Shown: positions 1 to 12,525 of the stretch, piece after piece
Numbering within the stretch: position 1 is the first letter of the stretch
Layout of the letters: each line of letters starts with the position of its first letter
From: Cannabis sativa
Lineage: Eukaryota > Streptophyta > Magnoliopsida > Rosales > Cannabaceae
Reading direction: 5' to 3'
DNA length: 64,000 nt
Assembly (NCBI RefSeq): GCF_029168945.1
Contig: NC_083602.1
Span: 78,264,600 to 78,328,599 of the forward strand
Position numbers and translations under genes: made by a program
The notes under the pieces: model-generated
Database searches by the model: none
Told to the model about the DNA's origin: nothing
What the model saw: only the letters and a program-made list of their open reading frames with translations

Positions 1-164
1 AATACGATCCAAAAGTTGTTGTCTTCTTCATTGCCGGTGTACCGTTAAAAATGGAGTCCAACAATGGCGATTTTTGTTTAGGGCCTTAAAGCTTTCATTC
101 TTTATGTCCAAACGTCTTCCAGGAGTCCCTTAAGCTTAAACACAATCTTATTTCAACCCAGAAA
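1..164 (-). repeat. Left part of a decayed gypsy-type LTR
   Basis: This is pre-insertion sequence whose continuation lies beyond the copia element, at 26976. The last five bases (160-164, AGAAA) are the left copy of the copia target duplication. No coding content. I call it LTR because its continuation ends in TTACA at 27857 next to a polypurine-type tract. The outer end lies outside the window. Confidence 0.5.
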
Positions 165-2029
165 TGTTGCAAATATTTTACCAGGATCTAGATTTACTAC
201 CAAGTATGTTTCATTAACATCCTAATATGAATTCTAAAACAATGAAATAAACACATATAAAGTTTAGTAAACCTTACATTGGGTGCAGCGGAATATAATG
301 ACTCCTTCCGTTCAGATCTCTAGCTCTTGATTCCTTTCTATAGCTAAGCATAATCAAGATCTGAACCTGGATCTCTTTCTCTCCTTCCTTGATGCTGATT
401 CTCCTTCTTGTTGTTTGGATTCTCCTACAATCTTACACACTATGATTGGGATATCAGTTGATGTGTGTGGGCACTACTCTATCACTCAAGGATTTCGAAA
501 TTGAAGAGAGGAAAAGAGAGAGAGGGTGGCGCATGGCTTTTTCTAAAAGGAACAATATGCAAAGTCATCAGTTTCCTGAAACCAATACTTTCTATTTATA
601 GAATGCCATCTAGGTTTAGGTTAGAATTGTATGGCATTAAAATAATAGAAAAATAAAATGGTAGAAGCTTGCATAGTGGGCGGCCATATAAGGAAATTGG
701 GCCTCACTTTGCAACTTTCCCATTTTGTTATTTTTCATTCCCATTTTCTCAAAAATGCCAATTTTCCAATTTAACCATTTAAATGCCAATTCTAATTATT
801 TAATAACTTAAAAAATAATTATTAAATAATATTTTCATTTAATATATTTATTAATTTAGACATGTAAAGTCTCTTAATTAATAAATAAACCTAGAATCTC
901 TTTTCTATACAATTTCGCCCTTGCTTAGTGAAAATTCATAAAGTAGACATAGTCTAACTTTAGAATTATAATTGATTAATTAAAATCAATTAACTGAGTC
1001 TTACAAGCAGTATTGTCTCAACTAGTATGGGGACCATGGGCTTATATTTCCGAGCTTCAAATAAGTCGAACCGAATTTACCAAGTAAATTCCCTAACTTA
1101 TTAATTCCTTATTGAATCAACACTTAGAACTTGGAATTGCACTCTCAGTCATATAGAATGTTCTATATGTTCCACGATATAGATACGCTATTAGTTATCC
1201 ATTGTTATAATCCTAATTTGATCAATGACCCTCTAATTGATGATCTACATTGAATAGACATTAAATTACCGTTACACCTTCAATGTATTTTATCCTTAAA
1301 ACACTTAGCTCCGTATAAATGATATTTCAGCAAAGTGAAATGAGATCTCCACCATTTATCTCTGTTTAGCCAAGCTCGAAGGATATCATCGTTTCACTTC
1401 TAAATTCCTATAGAAGTTATAGACTCCATATTTATGTTAGCGCTCCCACTCAATTATACTATCATGTTCCCAAAATGTACGTATCACCCTGACCCAAAAG
1501 TAGGCTTAACTAACAAATCAAAGAACATGTATAGTACTCTTGAGATCGAACCTAACCATATCAGGATTAAGATCATTTGATCTAGGATCAACGGGTGACA
1601 TTGAATTGAATAGATATTACGGTAATTTTAATATATCTAATCAAAGTTCAATATCGGTCCCTTCCGATGTATACTCCATACATCCGATATTGGTAAACTT
1701 TGCCAATGTCCTGGAAAGGACATAACACTTTTTAAAGGTGTAAGAATACATATCACTAATTATATCATGCCAGTCTAATCCAGTGTACTGACAAATCAAG
1801 GAATAAACTTTCGAACATATAATTAAGATTATATTCCACTGTGCTGACAACACTATAATCATTAACAAATTCGTATGTTCTGGACTTAAATAGAATTCAT
1901 ACATTATGTATATATAATCATGAAATAAATCATGTTAACCATGCAACATAAAATGTTATTTCTGATCTTTATTAATAAGTAAATCTGATTATATTGAAAT
2001 GGGTTTTATTTAGGGCACAAAACCCAACA
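165..2029 (-). repeat. 3' LTR of copia element I
   Basis: This LTR is about 1.87 kb and nearly the same as 25105-26970. It ends ACCCAACA next to the purine tract, which makes it the 3' LTR of a minus-strand element. A TATA box on the minus strand (CTATAAATAG) lies near 592-601. Differences from the partner LTR are scattered substitutions and 1-bp indels, so the insertion is not very recent. Short open frames here are chance. Confidence 0.85.
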
Positions 2030-2042
2030 AACTCCCACTTGC
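2030..2042 (-). other. Polypurine tract of copia element I
   Basis: Minus-strand reading GCAAGTGGGAGTT directly abuts the 3' LTR. This is the plus-strand priming site typical of Angela/BARE-type elements, and it fixes the orientation of the element. Confidence 0.75.
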
Positions 2043-2339
2043 ACTAATATAAAACAAAAATGTGCATTTCAAATAATCTCAACACCTTGATATACAAATC
2101 AAGTGTAGTAGTAGTATACTCCTCGTAATAGGATCTGACAGGTTGAAATAAACTCAACCTTCTCTCCACCATTACTCTTCCTTAATCACAAAATCCTTGA
2201 TATTGTGAAATTCCTCTCTATATGTCTACTCACTTGTGATACTTGATTCTATACTTTTGGCAACTACTTTTTGGCTAATCAGGAAATAACACTAGTAGTT
2301 AAGACATGTTGGAACGGTGCCACAAATGTATAGAACTTT

Positions 2340-3830
2340 CCTTAGACTGAATTAGTACCTTTCCTGCTTCTTTAACATTCAATCTCTCTCTGGTGGACTA
2401 AGAGACATCAGATAGGTTTTTACACTTCTCCAAAATCACTACTCCACCCCCAGAGTAATCACCATCTTATCAGCAGACTTTCTAGCACAAAGGCAAGTCT
2501 CGAAATTTGATGTGGTGTAGTCTAAGAGTTTTAAACTCACCCTTATCGACTAACATATAGTTCCTCTTCTTAATCTTAAGATTTACTTGATTGTCTTCCA
2601 ATGTTCCTCTCCTGGATTAATCTGATACCTACTCATTACTCCCACTCAACAGCAGGTGTCTGGTCTAAGGCATACTAAAGCATATATGAGACCTCTCACT
2701 GTTGATTTAAGAAATTCTTTCATGGCTTTATCTTTTCTGAAATAGTTTAGACTTTTCCTTAGATAAATAAAATCTATGTCTAGAAGTTGTGAAGCTTCTA
2801 TAGATTGCCATTGGAAAGAAAATGCTGCAGCATCTTACTAAAGTAAGTTGCTTGCATTAGAGTAAGTAATTACCAGGTATACCACAAGCCATAGGTTTAG
2901 ATAAACTCAAACCTATAATACTAGGAACAGGAAGTTTTGTTAAGTCCATTGAATAGACTTATTAACGAAAATTTCCTTTTATGTCCTTGTAATAGAAAAC
3001 TTTAGGTTACTCCAAGTGAATGGATTAAACCATAGTTCTATTGGCTTTTCTTCTTAGTTTCTTATCTTGACAATCCATTACTTGTTTAAACTTACAATGG
3101 ATTTTAATCACTAGTGTCTTCCAAGTCATAAGAAGGTGAGTTCCAAGAAACTCTCCCACTACGACAAGGTACCGTGAATTATGTCTAAGAAAATTAAATG
3201 GTATTAACCTCTTTGGTTGTGTCAAGACAACAGAGGCAGTGGGATCATCATATAAAGATGACAGAACACTTTTGGAATCAAGACAAATTATCTCCTTTAT
3301 TTTCTACTTTATTTTCGACACTTAGTCATTTTCTTAGAAAATTAGTATTTGTTTAAACAAACACTTTCTTATCTATTGACTATGGGATGTTCCACCCCTA
3401 ATCACTTAGAATAGCTAACAAACATGCAAACTAGGGTTAACAGTTCTAGCTTTTCTTAAGATTTTGATTAGGTCATCCATGAATCTAGTAATGATTTACA
3501 TTAAGTATACAACCATTGCATCATTCTGAAATTATATTACCATAGAAGGATTTAGGCAACGACTAGTAACTTAATCATCAATATGCAAATCGAATTTCTG
3601 GGGAGGTAAGTTTGGATATAATTCAAAATCAAATTAATGATCTTTGAACTGCATATCTACTAACTATTTCTCCACCCCTATCAGTTTGCAAGATCTTTAA
3701 CAACTTACCTTCATGAAATTTTTCAAACATTTCAAATTTCTTTTGCATAAGGTAAAATCTAGAGTGATCGTTTTAAGAATACAACGAAAACTCATATCCA
3801 CCCCTGAATGTACATCCATCTGCGAATGAG
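2340..3830 (-). pseudogene. Decayed copia pol (integrase to RNase H)
   Basis: No open frame survives, but minus-strand reading in shifting frames recovers copia landmarks. An integrase-core DDHSR stretch lies near 3758-3771 and a TDRGGE-like stretch near 3670-3689. Further on, at about 2340-2740, come an RPDTC-like motif, a NPGEEHWKTIK-like stretch and a GGG...VV stretch of the RT/RNase H end. The order fits Ty1/copia (integrase before RT). Stops and frameshifts are frequent, so this is an old relic. The purine tract follows downstream. Family assignment is by motif recognition; a profile search with frameshifts would settle it. Confidence 0.6.
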
Positions 3831-6211
3831 ATGAACTTAATTTCAGTGGATATAGGCATATTAACTCTTTGCAGATAATGATCTTGTCAAAATCACTATG
3901 AACAAGATACAAATGCCATAGATTAAAAAAAAATATGTGGTTGTATCTTTTTATGACTTAAGTTTTGTTGCATCAAAGAGTTCTTAGAATAGTGCAAGTG
4001 GATTCTGGTCACAGAATACTAAACTCATATTTCATACAGTTTGAATCCATTGAAAGAAAATGGTTATTAAACACTTGTGAAAGTGTAACTGTGTAATGAG
4101 TAATTCTTTCTTGGACCACCACTACTAATTTAACTCTAAGTCTAATTTGCCCATACAAGTAGGAGATTTCTAAGATTGAGGATTTATATCAATTCGGGAT
4201 ATAATTTCGGGAATATAATCAAAAGCGTCATTTAATTTCTTAAGAGAAAATAGAATGACATTATATGATTTATAGACCATTCATCCAATGATATGTTATT
4301 GAGCTAATTCGAAATGAATAAGCTAAGAGGAATTAGGATAATTTCGTTTTAAATAAGAATCCAACGATGCTTCGAGAGTCAAAGTAATCTTATTTATACA
4401 ATCTTCTTGTTTCATATTGTAAATACTAGTCTAAGGTGTCATCAATTGATGAACAGCTAGATGTTGCATTTACAATATTTATCTTTCGAGATCTAACGCT
4501 ATTATGTTTGTCTAATGTTGACAATCCATTAGGGATTTGTCCCATTAGAACAACAAACCAAGTTAGACCAACAATGAAGATTCGAAATTAAACTACAATT
4601 TAATAACAGAAAATAACATGGTTCAATATAAATTCATACACAATTCAGAAATTATTAATCACATAGCAAGTAGGAGTGACAAGTGAAAATACTAAAACAT
4701 ACAATCCTAAATAATTTCCAAGGTCTTCAACAAACTGATATCAATGTCCCGTTTAGGAAAGAGTTAGTGATACCATCCATTGAATAGAGTTGTCAGCTCA
4801 TCTAAAATGATAAACATTCTAGCAACCTTTTATTCGATCAAGATTGGAATCCACCGTTGTCCCGTTTAGGCGAGAGTCAAGGCTATTCTATCTTATGAGC
4901 TTCCACCATTGTTTCATACTCTTGCAAGTCTTATACAGTCGCCACCATTAGGGTGATCAATACTATATAAAAAACTTACAAAAATACTTATCTTTCGAGA
5001 TTAAACGGTGCTAACTTGCTAATGAACGTTCCTCCATTAGGGAGGATTACTCACTAAAACAATAGCTATGTAAAACCAACAATGGAGATCGAATGTCTTA
5101 ATAATAATAAAGCTCATTATTTAAAGAAAGCTGTATTTTTCTTCTAATATTTATTTTAAATATATATTTATTTAATTAAAATTTGCAATTTAGAATGAAA
5201 AATTCTAAATATAAATTTTTATTTAATATTTATGAATTATACTTAGATGGATAAGAAAATAACGTGAATTATTTCCATCTTAGTAATAATTTCCAATAAA
5301 TATTTAGAAAATTATTCAACTTAAGTTGTTTCAAAATTAATTTAAATTAATTTACAACTCAAATTTAATTTTCTATAAATATATATTCCATTTGGAAAAA
5401 TTGAAGTATATAACAATACAATTTTCGAAATTGCTTGTTAAAATAAAATAAAAATAAATCATAGAAAAATTATATTAATTTTATGTTGGTCCAAAATTAA
5501 TAAAAATTAATTTACAACGAAAATATAATTTTCCTATTTAATTAAATATTAAAAAAAAATTTCAAATATTTAAGTATCATGATCAAGAATCAACTTAAAT
5601 TTTAATTTTCTATTTAATTAAATACACTAGAAAAATATTTCAAGCAAAACAAATAATAACTATCTAGATTTTCATTGACTAATTCATTCAATTTCTAATT
5701 ATAATATATTTTAGTTCATTTATTTAAATGAAAAAATCATTGATTGAAGTTTGTCCAAAATTAAAATAAATAATTTTCAACTTTAATCTATTTTTCAAAT
5801 AAAATTCAAAATTTCTGCATAAAGAAATGCAATTTCGAAATTGTGGGAAAAAGATTAATAAAATAAAATAAAATATATTTTGAAAATTATTCAGATTTAA
5901 GTTATTCTGAAATAATATTCCAAACTTAAGATAATTTTCAACTTTAATTAAATAACATGAAAATATCAATAAATAAGTATCATGATGAAAATCAACTTAA
6001 ATATTGAAATTTTCAATTTACTTAAATGTACTAAATTCAAGAAATAAATAATTAAGTATAGAGGAAACTTAATTATTAATTCTAGTTTAATACTAGGAAA
6101 ATATACTAAACTTAGATTGTACCAAAATTAATTATTAAACAATTAATTTCACAATCAATGATATTTTCCTATTTAATATTAGAAATAATAACTAGTATAG
6201 AAATAACTATC
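3831..6211 (-). other. AT-rich internal region of copia element I with diverged internal repeats
   Basis: No convincing coding sequence, although gag relics cannot be excluded. Between about 4370 and 5110 a block recurs in diverged form, marked by a 'tatctttcgaga' stretch (near 4481 and 4990), 'ccattaggg' stretches (near 4527, 4945 and 5034), 'cccgtttagg' (near 4748 and 4861) and an 'accaacaatg.aga' stretch (near 4567 and 5079). From 5110 to 6211 the sequence is low-complexity and A/T-dominated. Confidence 0.5.
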
Positions 6212-6227
6212 TAGAATATATATCATT
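6212..6227. repeat. Target site duplication of the LINE, left copy
   Basis: TAGAATATATATCATT, repeated exactly at 18668-18683. A 16-bp duplication next to a poly(T) run, seen from the plus strand, is the signature of target-primed reverse transcription. Confidence 0.9.
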
Positions 6228-6266
6228 TTTTTTTTGGAAAATAAATTCTTCATTACCACAAAACAA

Positions 6267-9200
6267 TTACAAAGGATTAGGCAAGTCTTGCAACACCGCA
6301 AGTCTCGCGCAAGGGGGAACAACCCCAATCCACATAGCTCTCACTTTGTTAAACAAAGCGTAATTGGCTAAAGCATGGGCAACCTCATTGGCCTCCCGAT
6401 ACACAAAAGAAATACCAACAGCAGAAACATGTAACATTAACTCTCGAATACCATTTAGTATGCCATCAATGTCTCGACAGCCGTCCTCCTTAGCATGGAT
6501 TAAATGGACAGCAGCTTGACAATCTGATTCAATACTAAAGCGATGTAGTCCCCGTTGTATCCCAACTTGCAAGCCATTTTGAATAGCCAACAACTCCACA
6601 TGTAATGGTGAGTACTCCCTTGGCATAGCAGCAGCCGAAGCAAACAAACATTGCCCCTCCGCATCCCGAATAACACAACTGAAACTAGAATGCCCCTCCC
6701 CACACTTCACACCCGCATCAACATTAATCTTCACTTCAGCATTCGGAGGAGGCAGCCAACGTGCCTTCTCCCTCCCAACCCGACCACTCTCACCTTCACA
6801 CGGCCCCCGAGCCTCCTGCACATAATTATCACACCATTCAACAACATCAGCAGGCCGCGAGACCCTACCCCCATGCTTTGTGCTATTCCTAATGTACCAC
6901 AATTGCCAACACAATACCAGAAAAAACTCAAACATATTCTGACTCAAACCTTTGGCCCTTCTCATGAGAAAAGAAATTATATCCTCCTTACCAAACTGTT
7001 GAGTAGCATCCTTAAAACCACTAAGCTTCCAAACACCCTGATTAGCCCGACACTCCCATATAGCATGGAAAATAATCTCTCTTACCCCTTTCGAACATCG
7101 ATGACAAACCGGATCAATAGCCACCTTCCTATGTGCCAAAGCCGAATTAGTAGGCAACCATTCATTTGCCAATTTCCACACAAAGTGCTTGATCTTTGAA
7201 GGGATCTTCAACTTCCACAACTTAGTCCACCACTCAACCATTAGCTTCTCATTCTAAGTTGCAACCTCCTTCCTCATTTCAAGAGCCATACGATATCCAC
7301 TCTTCACCGTATACTCACCATCCTTGGTATAATGCCACATCATTTTATCCTCGACACCATCTTTAACATGAGGCAAACTAACAATTAATTTAGCATCCTC
7401 ATCATTAAAGTTAGCACGGATAAAGCTTTCATCCCACTCACAATTAGGAAGCGTCAAATCCACCACACACAATTGCGCCGGGAGCTCGGTTGTGTCATAA
7501 ATTTTGAAACTGCGAGGCCGAGGCAGCCACGGATCTTCCACTATTCTTACACGCTGCCCATTTCCAACCCACTACCGAGTACCTTTGTCAACCACTTCCT
7601 TCCCCCAAACCAAGCTACGCCATACAAAAGACGCATGGGATCCTTACTTTGCCTCCAACACCCCTTTAGTCAGGAAATAACTCGCCTTCAACACCCTACT
7701 ACATAGAGAAGACGGTTGACGAAGACATCGCCATATTTGCTTAGCCAAAAGCGCTTGGTTAAACAATTCCAAATCTTGGAACCCCAACCCACCCTCTTCC
7801 TTCGGCTTACACAAGTGTTTCCACTTACACCAATGAGTTTTTCGCTGTTTTTCAGTTAAGTCCCACCAAAATCTAGCAGCCATTTTATGGATACTATTAA
7901 TAGTACTCTTCGGGAGACAATAACAACTCGTGGTATAAGTCGAAATGGCTTGAACAATAGCCTTGATCAATACCTCCTTGCCTCCCATTGAGAACATATT
8001 AGTTTTCCACCCACGCATCTTGTTCCACACTCGATTCTTTATAACATCAAACAACTGCCTTTTATTCCGCCCAACAAAAGAAGGAACCCAAGATATTTCC
8101 CATGATTATCCACAACTTTCACACCAAGGAATTCAGCCATCTCAGTTCGCATCTCCAATGTCACAAGCTTCCCAAAACACACCTCCAATTTATTAAAGTT
8201 GACCACTTGCCCCGATGCCACCGAATAGCTTTCCAACAAATCACGAAATCGTTGACAATCCACCATATCAGCATCAAAAAACACCATACTATCATCCGCA
8301 AAGAATAAATGAGATACCGATAAACCCCTTCTCCCAAACTGAATCCCTTGGATAGCCCCCAGCCCCTCCGCTTGTTGTATCAAACACGAGAACGCTTCAG
8401 CACAAAAAAGAAATAAAAACGGAGAGAGTGGATCACCTTGTCGTATACCCCTTTGCGGATACACTTTCCCTTTAATTTCCCCATTATTAAGAAAGGAAAA
8501 GGACACAGAAGTCACACAACTCATGATCATATCAACCCACTTCACATGGTACCCCAACCGAAGCATCATACATTTAAGAAAACCCCACTCAACCCTATCA
8601 TACGCCTTTGCCATATCCAACTTCAAAGCCAATTTCTTCCCATTTGGAATCGGTTCTTCCGCATACAATGAAGACTCTCATACCCAATAATCGCATTGTC
8701 ATGAATAAGCCTCCCTTTAACAAAAGCACTTTGCGATTCCGATATAACCTCATCCAGCGTCCCCCTAAACCTATTAGCCAAACACTTAGAAACCACTTTA
8801 TAGATGACATTACACAAGCTAATCGGGCGAAATTCAGCCACCACAGTTGGTTTCTCCACTTTAGGAATCAACGCAATAATAGTCTCATTCAAACAACTCA
8901 GATCCGCCCGATTATTCAGAATATTCAAACAAACCCGCACCACATCTTTGTTGACAGAGCTCCAAAACTTTTGGTAAAATAGTGCCGGTAACCCATCCTC
9001 CCCAGGTGCTTTCGTAGGATTCATATCTTTGACCGCCCGAACCACATCATCCTCCGTAAACGGCTCCAAAAGAAAAGCATTCATGTCATTAGACACTTTC
9101 GGTGTCACAGCTGCTAGAACCTCATCAACCACCCTTGAATTCACCTCCGAAGCCATAAAAATATGATCAAAGTATTCTTCAATAAGTCGCTGAACTATAA

Positions 9201-10380
9201 CTGCATCCGTTTGCCACATCCCCATTGAATCCATTAGTCCTCTAATGTCATCTTTCTTTCGCCTTGCCGAAGCTTTATGATGAAAGTACTTTGTATTTTT
9301 ATCCCCCCATTTCAACCACATAGCTCGGCTCCGTTGTCTCCAATATTGCTCATCCTTTTCCAACAACACATTCAAATGCTTCTCCGCTTGCTTTAACTCT
9401 GCCCAAATCCCAGGTTGTTGAATCAATGTAAGTTCATTAATAACCTTTTTAGCCTTAGTGATCCTTCCATAAAATTCATTCTTCCTCTTCTTATTCCACC
9501 CATGTAATATCTTCCCAACCCGATGAGTTTTACCATGAAAAGAACCCGCAATTGCACACGGCTCCCCACTCTTCCAATGACCTTCCACAATTGCCTTGCA
9601 TTCATCCTCCTCACACCATGCTTCCTCAAAATGAAAGCGCGTATTCCGTTTAGCTTTTCCACTCTGTGTACCATCCTCCACAATCGGCATGTCCACCACC
9701 AAGGGACGATGATCGGATTCCCACCAATCCAATAACTGAATATCCGCTCCCTCAAATTGATCAAACCATTTCTGGTTACACAGACCCCTATCCAACCTTT
9801 CCATAATAGTATTAGATTCATGTTCGTTACACCATGTAAAGTCCGTCTTAACATAACTAAAATCTATCAAACAACATTGATCCAATACCTTTTTAAACTC
9901 CTCCATAGCCGAAGCACCCCTCAATCGGCCACCACTTTTTTCCGCCAAACTAAAAATTTCATTAAAGTCCCCCACACACAACCACGAACCATGTGTCTCT
10001 CGGCATATCTTCCTCAATAATTCCCAAGAAAATTTACGCTGCGCCGCATCCAGGTTACCATAGAAACAAGTAAGGGTCCATGGAAGAAAACCTTTCCCCG
10101 CCACTTCAGCCACAATATGACTAGGAGAGCTAGAATCCACTCTTACTTTAACATCATCTTTCCACATTAACAATAAACCACCACTCAAACCAATCCTATC
10201 CACTGCCCAAAAATTCTCCCCAAATTGTAAAACCTCACATAATCGCATAGCCTGTGATCTAGTAAGCTTACTTTCTGCCAAAAAAACAATACTCGGGTTA
10301 AACTCCCGCAAGTGGGATTGAAGTGCTCTTAATGTCCAACGGTTCCCAATGCCTTGGACATTCCAACTCAAGAGTTTCAT
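6267..10380 (-). pseudogene. LINE ORF2 (endonuclease, reverse transcriptase, RNase H), disrupted
   Basis: The start [13 protein letters not shown] (ATG at 10380) opens an apurinic-type endonuclease domain (about 9680-10380), followed by the RT. RT landmarks: AYDRVEW near 8590, [11 protein letters not shown] near 8430, and FADD with codons near 8290-8312. A zf-RVT-like WWTKLWKLKIPSKIKHFVWK stretch with Cys/His residues lies at about 7050-7240, and an RNase H domain (VDAG..., SDCQAAV, VAHALA) at about 6360-6760. The frame shifts near 8660 and near 8045, and stops occur near 7644 and 7242-7260. In the intact family one protein nicks the target and reverse-transcribes the LINE RNA. ORF2 begins 14 bp after the ORF1 stop, so the two frames lie on one transcript. 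Confidence 0.88.
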
Positions 10381-10394
10381 TTCGCTCGACGGCC

Positions 10395-11023
10395 TTATTC
10401 CACAAGGCTCGCCACTCCATCAATACATATTGGAGAAACCAAATCCACAGAAGTAGAAATACTAACCCCATTTGCAGAATTCAAACCTGAAATCCCAGAG
10501 ACTTTTTGAACTACACTCTCGGCATTGAACACCAAACTCGCCTCCCCCACCTCATCTGAAGCTGGAATCTTCGAGCTCTCCACCGATGAACACCCAATAA
10601 TCGCCACCCCCGCATTCACCTTAGCCTGTCGCCAAGCTTTATTCTTGATTGACACTCTCTTCCTTTGGCCCCCATTTGATCTGCTAGCCCCATCCCCAGC
10701 TTCCGAAACACCATAAGCAAAAGTACCATTCTCCTGGGTTGACCCAAAATCCTCAAGAACTTGCTTCCCTTTGTTAAAATACCTTCTTGCTCTGTCAATC
10801 TCTTCGGCACCACCTTCTCCATGAGTTTTGCATTTTTTAATCTCTGAATCCCTATCCTCAAAGCCACCATTCGACTGCTCATAAACATTTTGAGCATTAC
10901 CCACATGACCTGCACGTGGTCCTTTTAACCCAAAATTACGGCCCAATTGACCAAATGAACTTTCACTTAAATTATTTGGACTTAAATTCCCCACTTCACA
11001 GGCCAAGCCCATATTAAGCTTTG
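10395..11023 (-). pseudogene. LINE ORF1, 3' part
   Basis: This is the C-terminal part of the LINE RNA-binding protein, a polar, Ser/Gly/Asn-rich segment without a recognisable domain, ending at a stop at 10395-10397. It joins in frame with the 5' part (17528-18532) once the Athila-like element and one CTTTG duplication are set aside. That supports a single insertion into a then-continuous ORF1. An ATG near 11012 in this fragment is not a true start. Confidence 0.75.
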
Positions 11024-12379
11024 TGTTAGGCTATTTTTAGCCTAAGTTTTGGGTCACATTTGATAGTTATTTTTCTTCTTTATTATTGTTTTTGGAAAAG
11101 AATTACGCTTGTTTTCTTTGGTTTCAGGTTTCTACACTTGGGATGTATAAATTGGATAAATTTCGGAAAACAGTGATCTATAAAATAGAGAAAATTTTGA
11201 AAGAGAATAAAGCTGAAATTTTAAGCCTAAATTCGACTATGTTCTAGTAATATTTTGGAAGAAGTCAAAACATAAAAGTTTTAGATCTCTTTCTTATCTT
11301 TCCAACGCATCTTGAATCAGCCCATTTGGAGTTCATATGAGAAAGTTATGCCCATTTTACTAAAAGATGTCGAAGCTGAAAATTCCATCTCGCCGCGGCG
11401 AGAATTCCATGGCCGCGGCTAGAAAGTCTGGGCAGAAACGTAGTTTTTTGATGCACTTTTGGCCGCGGCGAGACCACTTTTGGCCGCAGTGAGCGTCCAT
11501 ACGGTCAGGGGTATTTTTGTCTGACGAACCCTAAAAATTAGATATAAATAGAAAACTGCGATTGGAAGTCAAGGGAAGCGATTTGGAACCCTAAAACACA
11601 GCAGAAAGAGGCAAGAAGAGCAAAGGAAATCAAAGTGAAGATCCAGATTCATCCACCAACAGTTTCTTTCTCTATTCCTCTTTAATTTATTTATGTTGAA
11701 TATTGCTTTAGGAATGGTTATGGATTTGTTTCTGAACTAAATTTCCCATTTAGGGAGGATGATGATTGTTGTTTAATGTTTTGCCTAGTTAATGTTTAAT
11801 TACCATTCCTCCATTCTTGTTTGTGAAATTATCTTAATTTGTGTTTAATTTCATGTTTAAGATTGATCACCTTGTGCATGCTTTATGATCTCAATTCGAA
11901 ATCTGAAAAGTGAGAATTGAGAATGCTAAAATTGGGATAATCGATGTTCTATGTGAAACGAAAGTATTTACATGACTTATGTGACGAGTAGATTATTACT
12001 TAATGCTGATTTCATGTTAGTTTAATTAAGGAATTAATTAGATAACATGTGATTTAGAATCTAGAAGATCTAAAAAGAGCTAGGTTATTTCATAATCTGT
12101 CATTCACTTCAAGAATAGGATAGTAATTAAGCATTAACGATTTGGGTAAACAACAACAGGATTCTCCTCCCTACTCATCTTGCTTAAACTTTAACTGTGT
12201 TTTACATTTTCTGAATTACTTTACTGTTCTTAAATCATAATTGTTTTCGATATTGCCAAATAGAATTATAAGTATAGTTTAGTGGTATTTAATCCAATTC
12301 CCTGTGGGATCGACCTCACCTGTGTGAGTTTTACTACTTGATTGCGTATACTTGCGTAGTGTTTAAAATTATAGCAACA
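11024..12379 (+). repeat. 5' LTR of the Athila-like element
   Basis: TGTTAGG...GCAACA. A TATA box (TATAAATAG) lies at 11543-11551 and the LTR end carries the 'gggatcgacctcacc' block common in this group. A cluster of 'ccgcggcgag'-type repeats at about 11390-11490 is the GC-rich segment just upstream of the TATA box. Confidence 0.9.
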
Positions 12380-12383
12380 AGTT

Positions 12384-12402
12384 TTTGGCGCCGTTGCCGG
12401 GG
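12384..12402 (+). other. Primer binding site of the Athila-like element
   Basis: TTGGCGCCGTTGCCGGGGA, a few bases after the 5' LTR. This is the type of primer site characteristic of Athila-group elements. Confidence 0.85.
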
Positions 12403-12525
12403 AATTGTATAAAGATTGATATTACACAAAATTATACTAACTTCTACTTTGGTTTATTTCTCTTGCTGAATTTCTAACCAGTCTCTTGCAAAGCTGCTTT
12501 TATCTATTTCAGGTATCTTGAGTGC

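Noticed and set aside
6651..7199. A 182-codon open frame on the plus strand
   Set aside because: It lies antisense to the LINE RNase H region and has no recognisable motif; a shadow frame.
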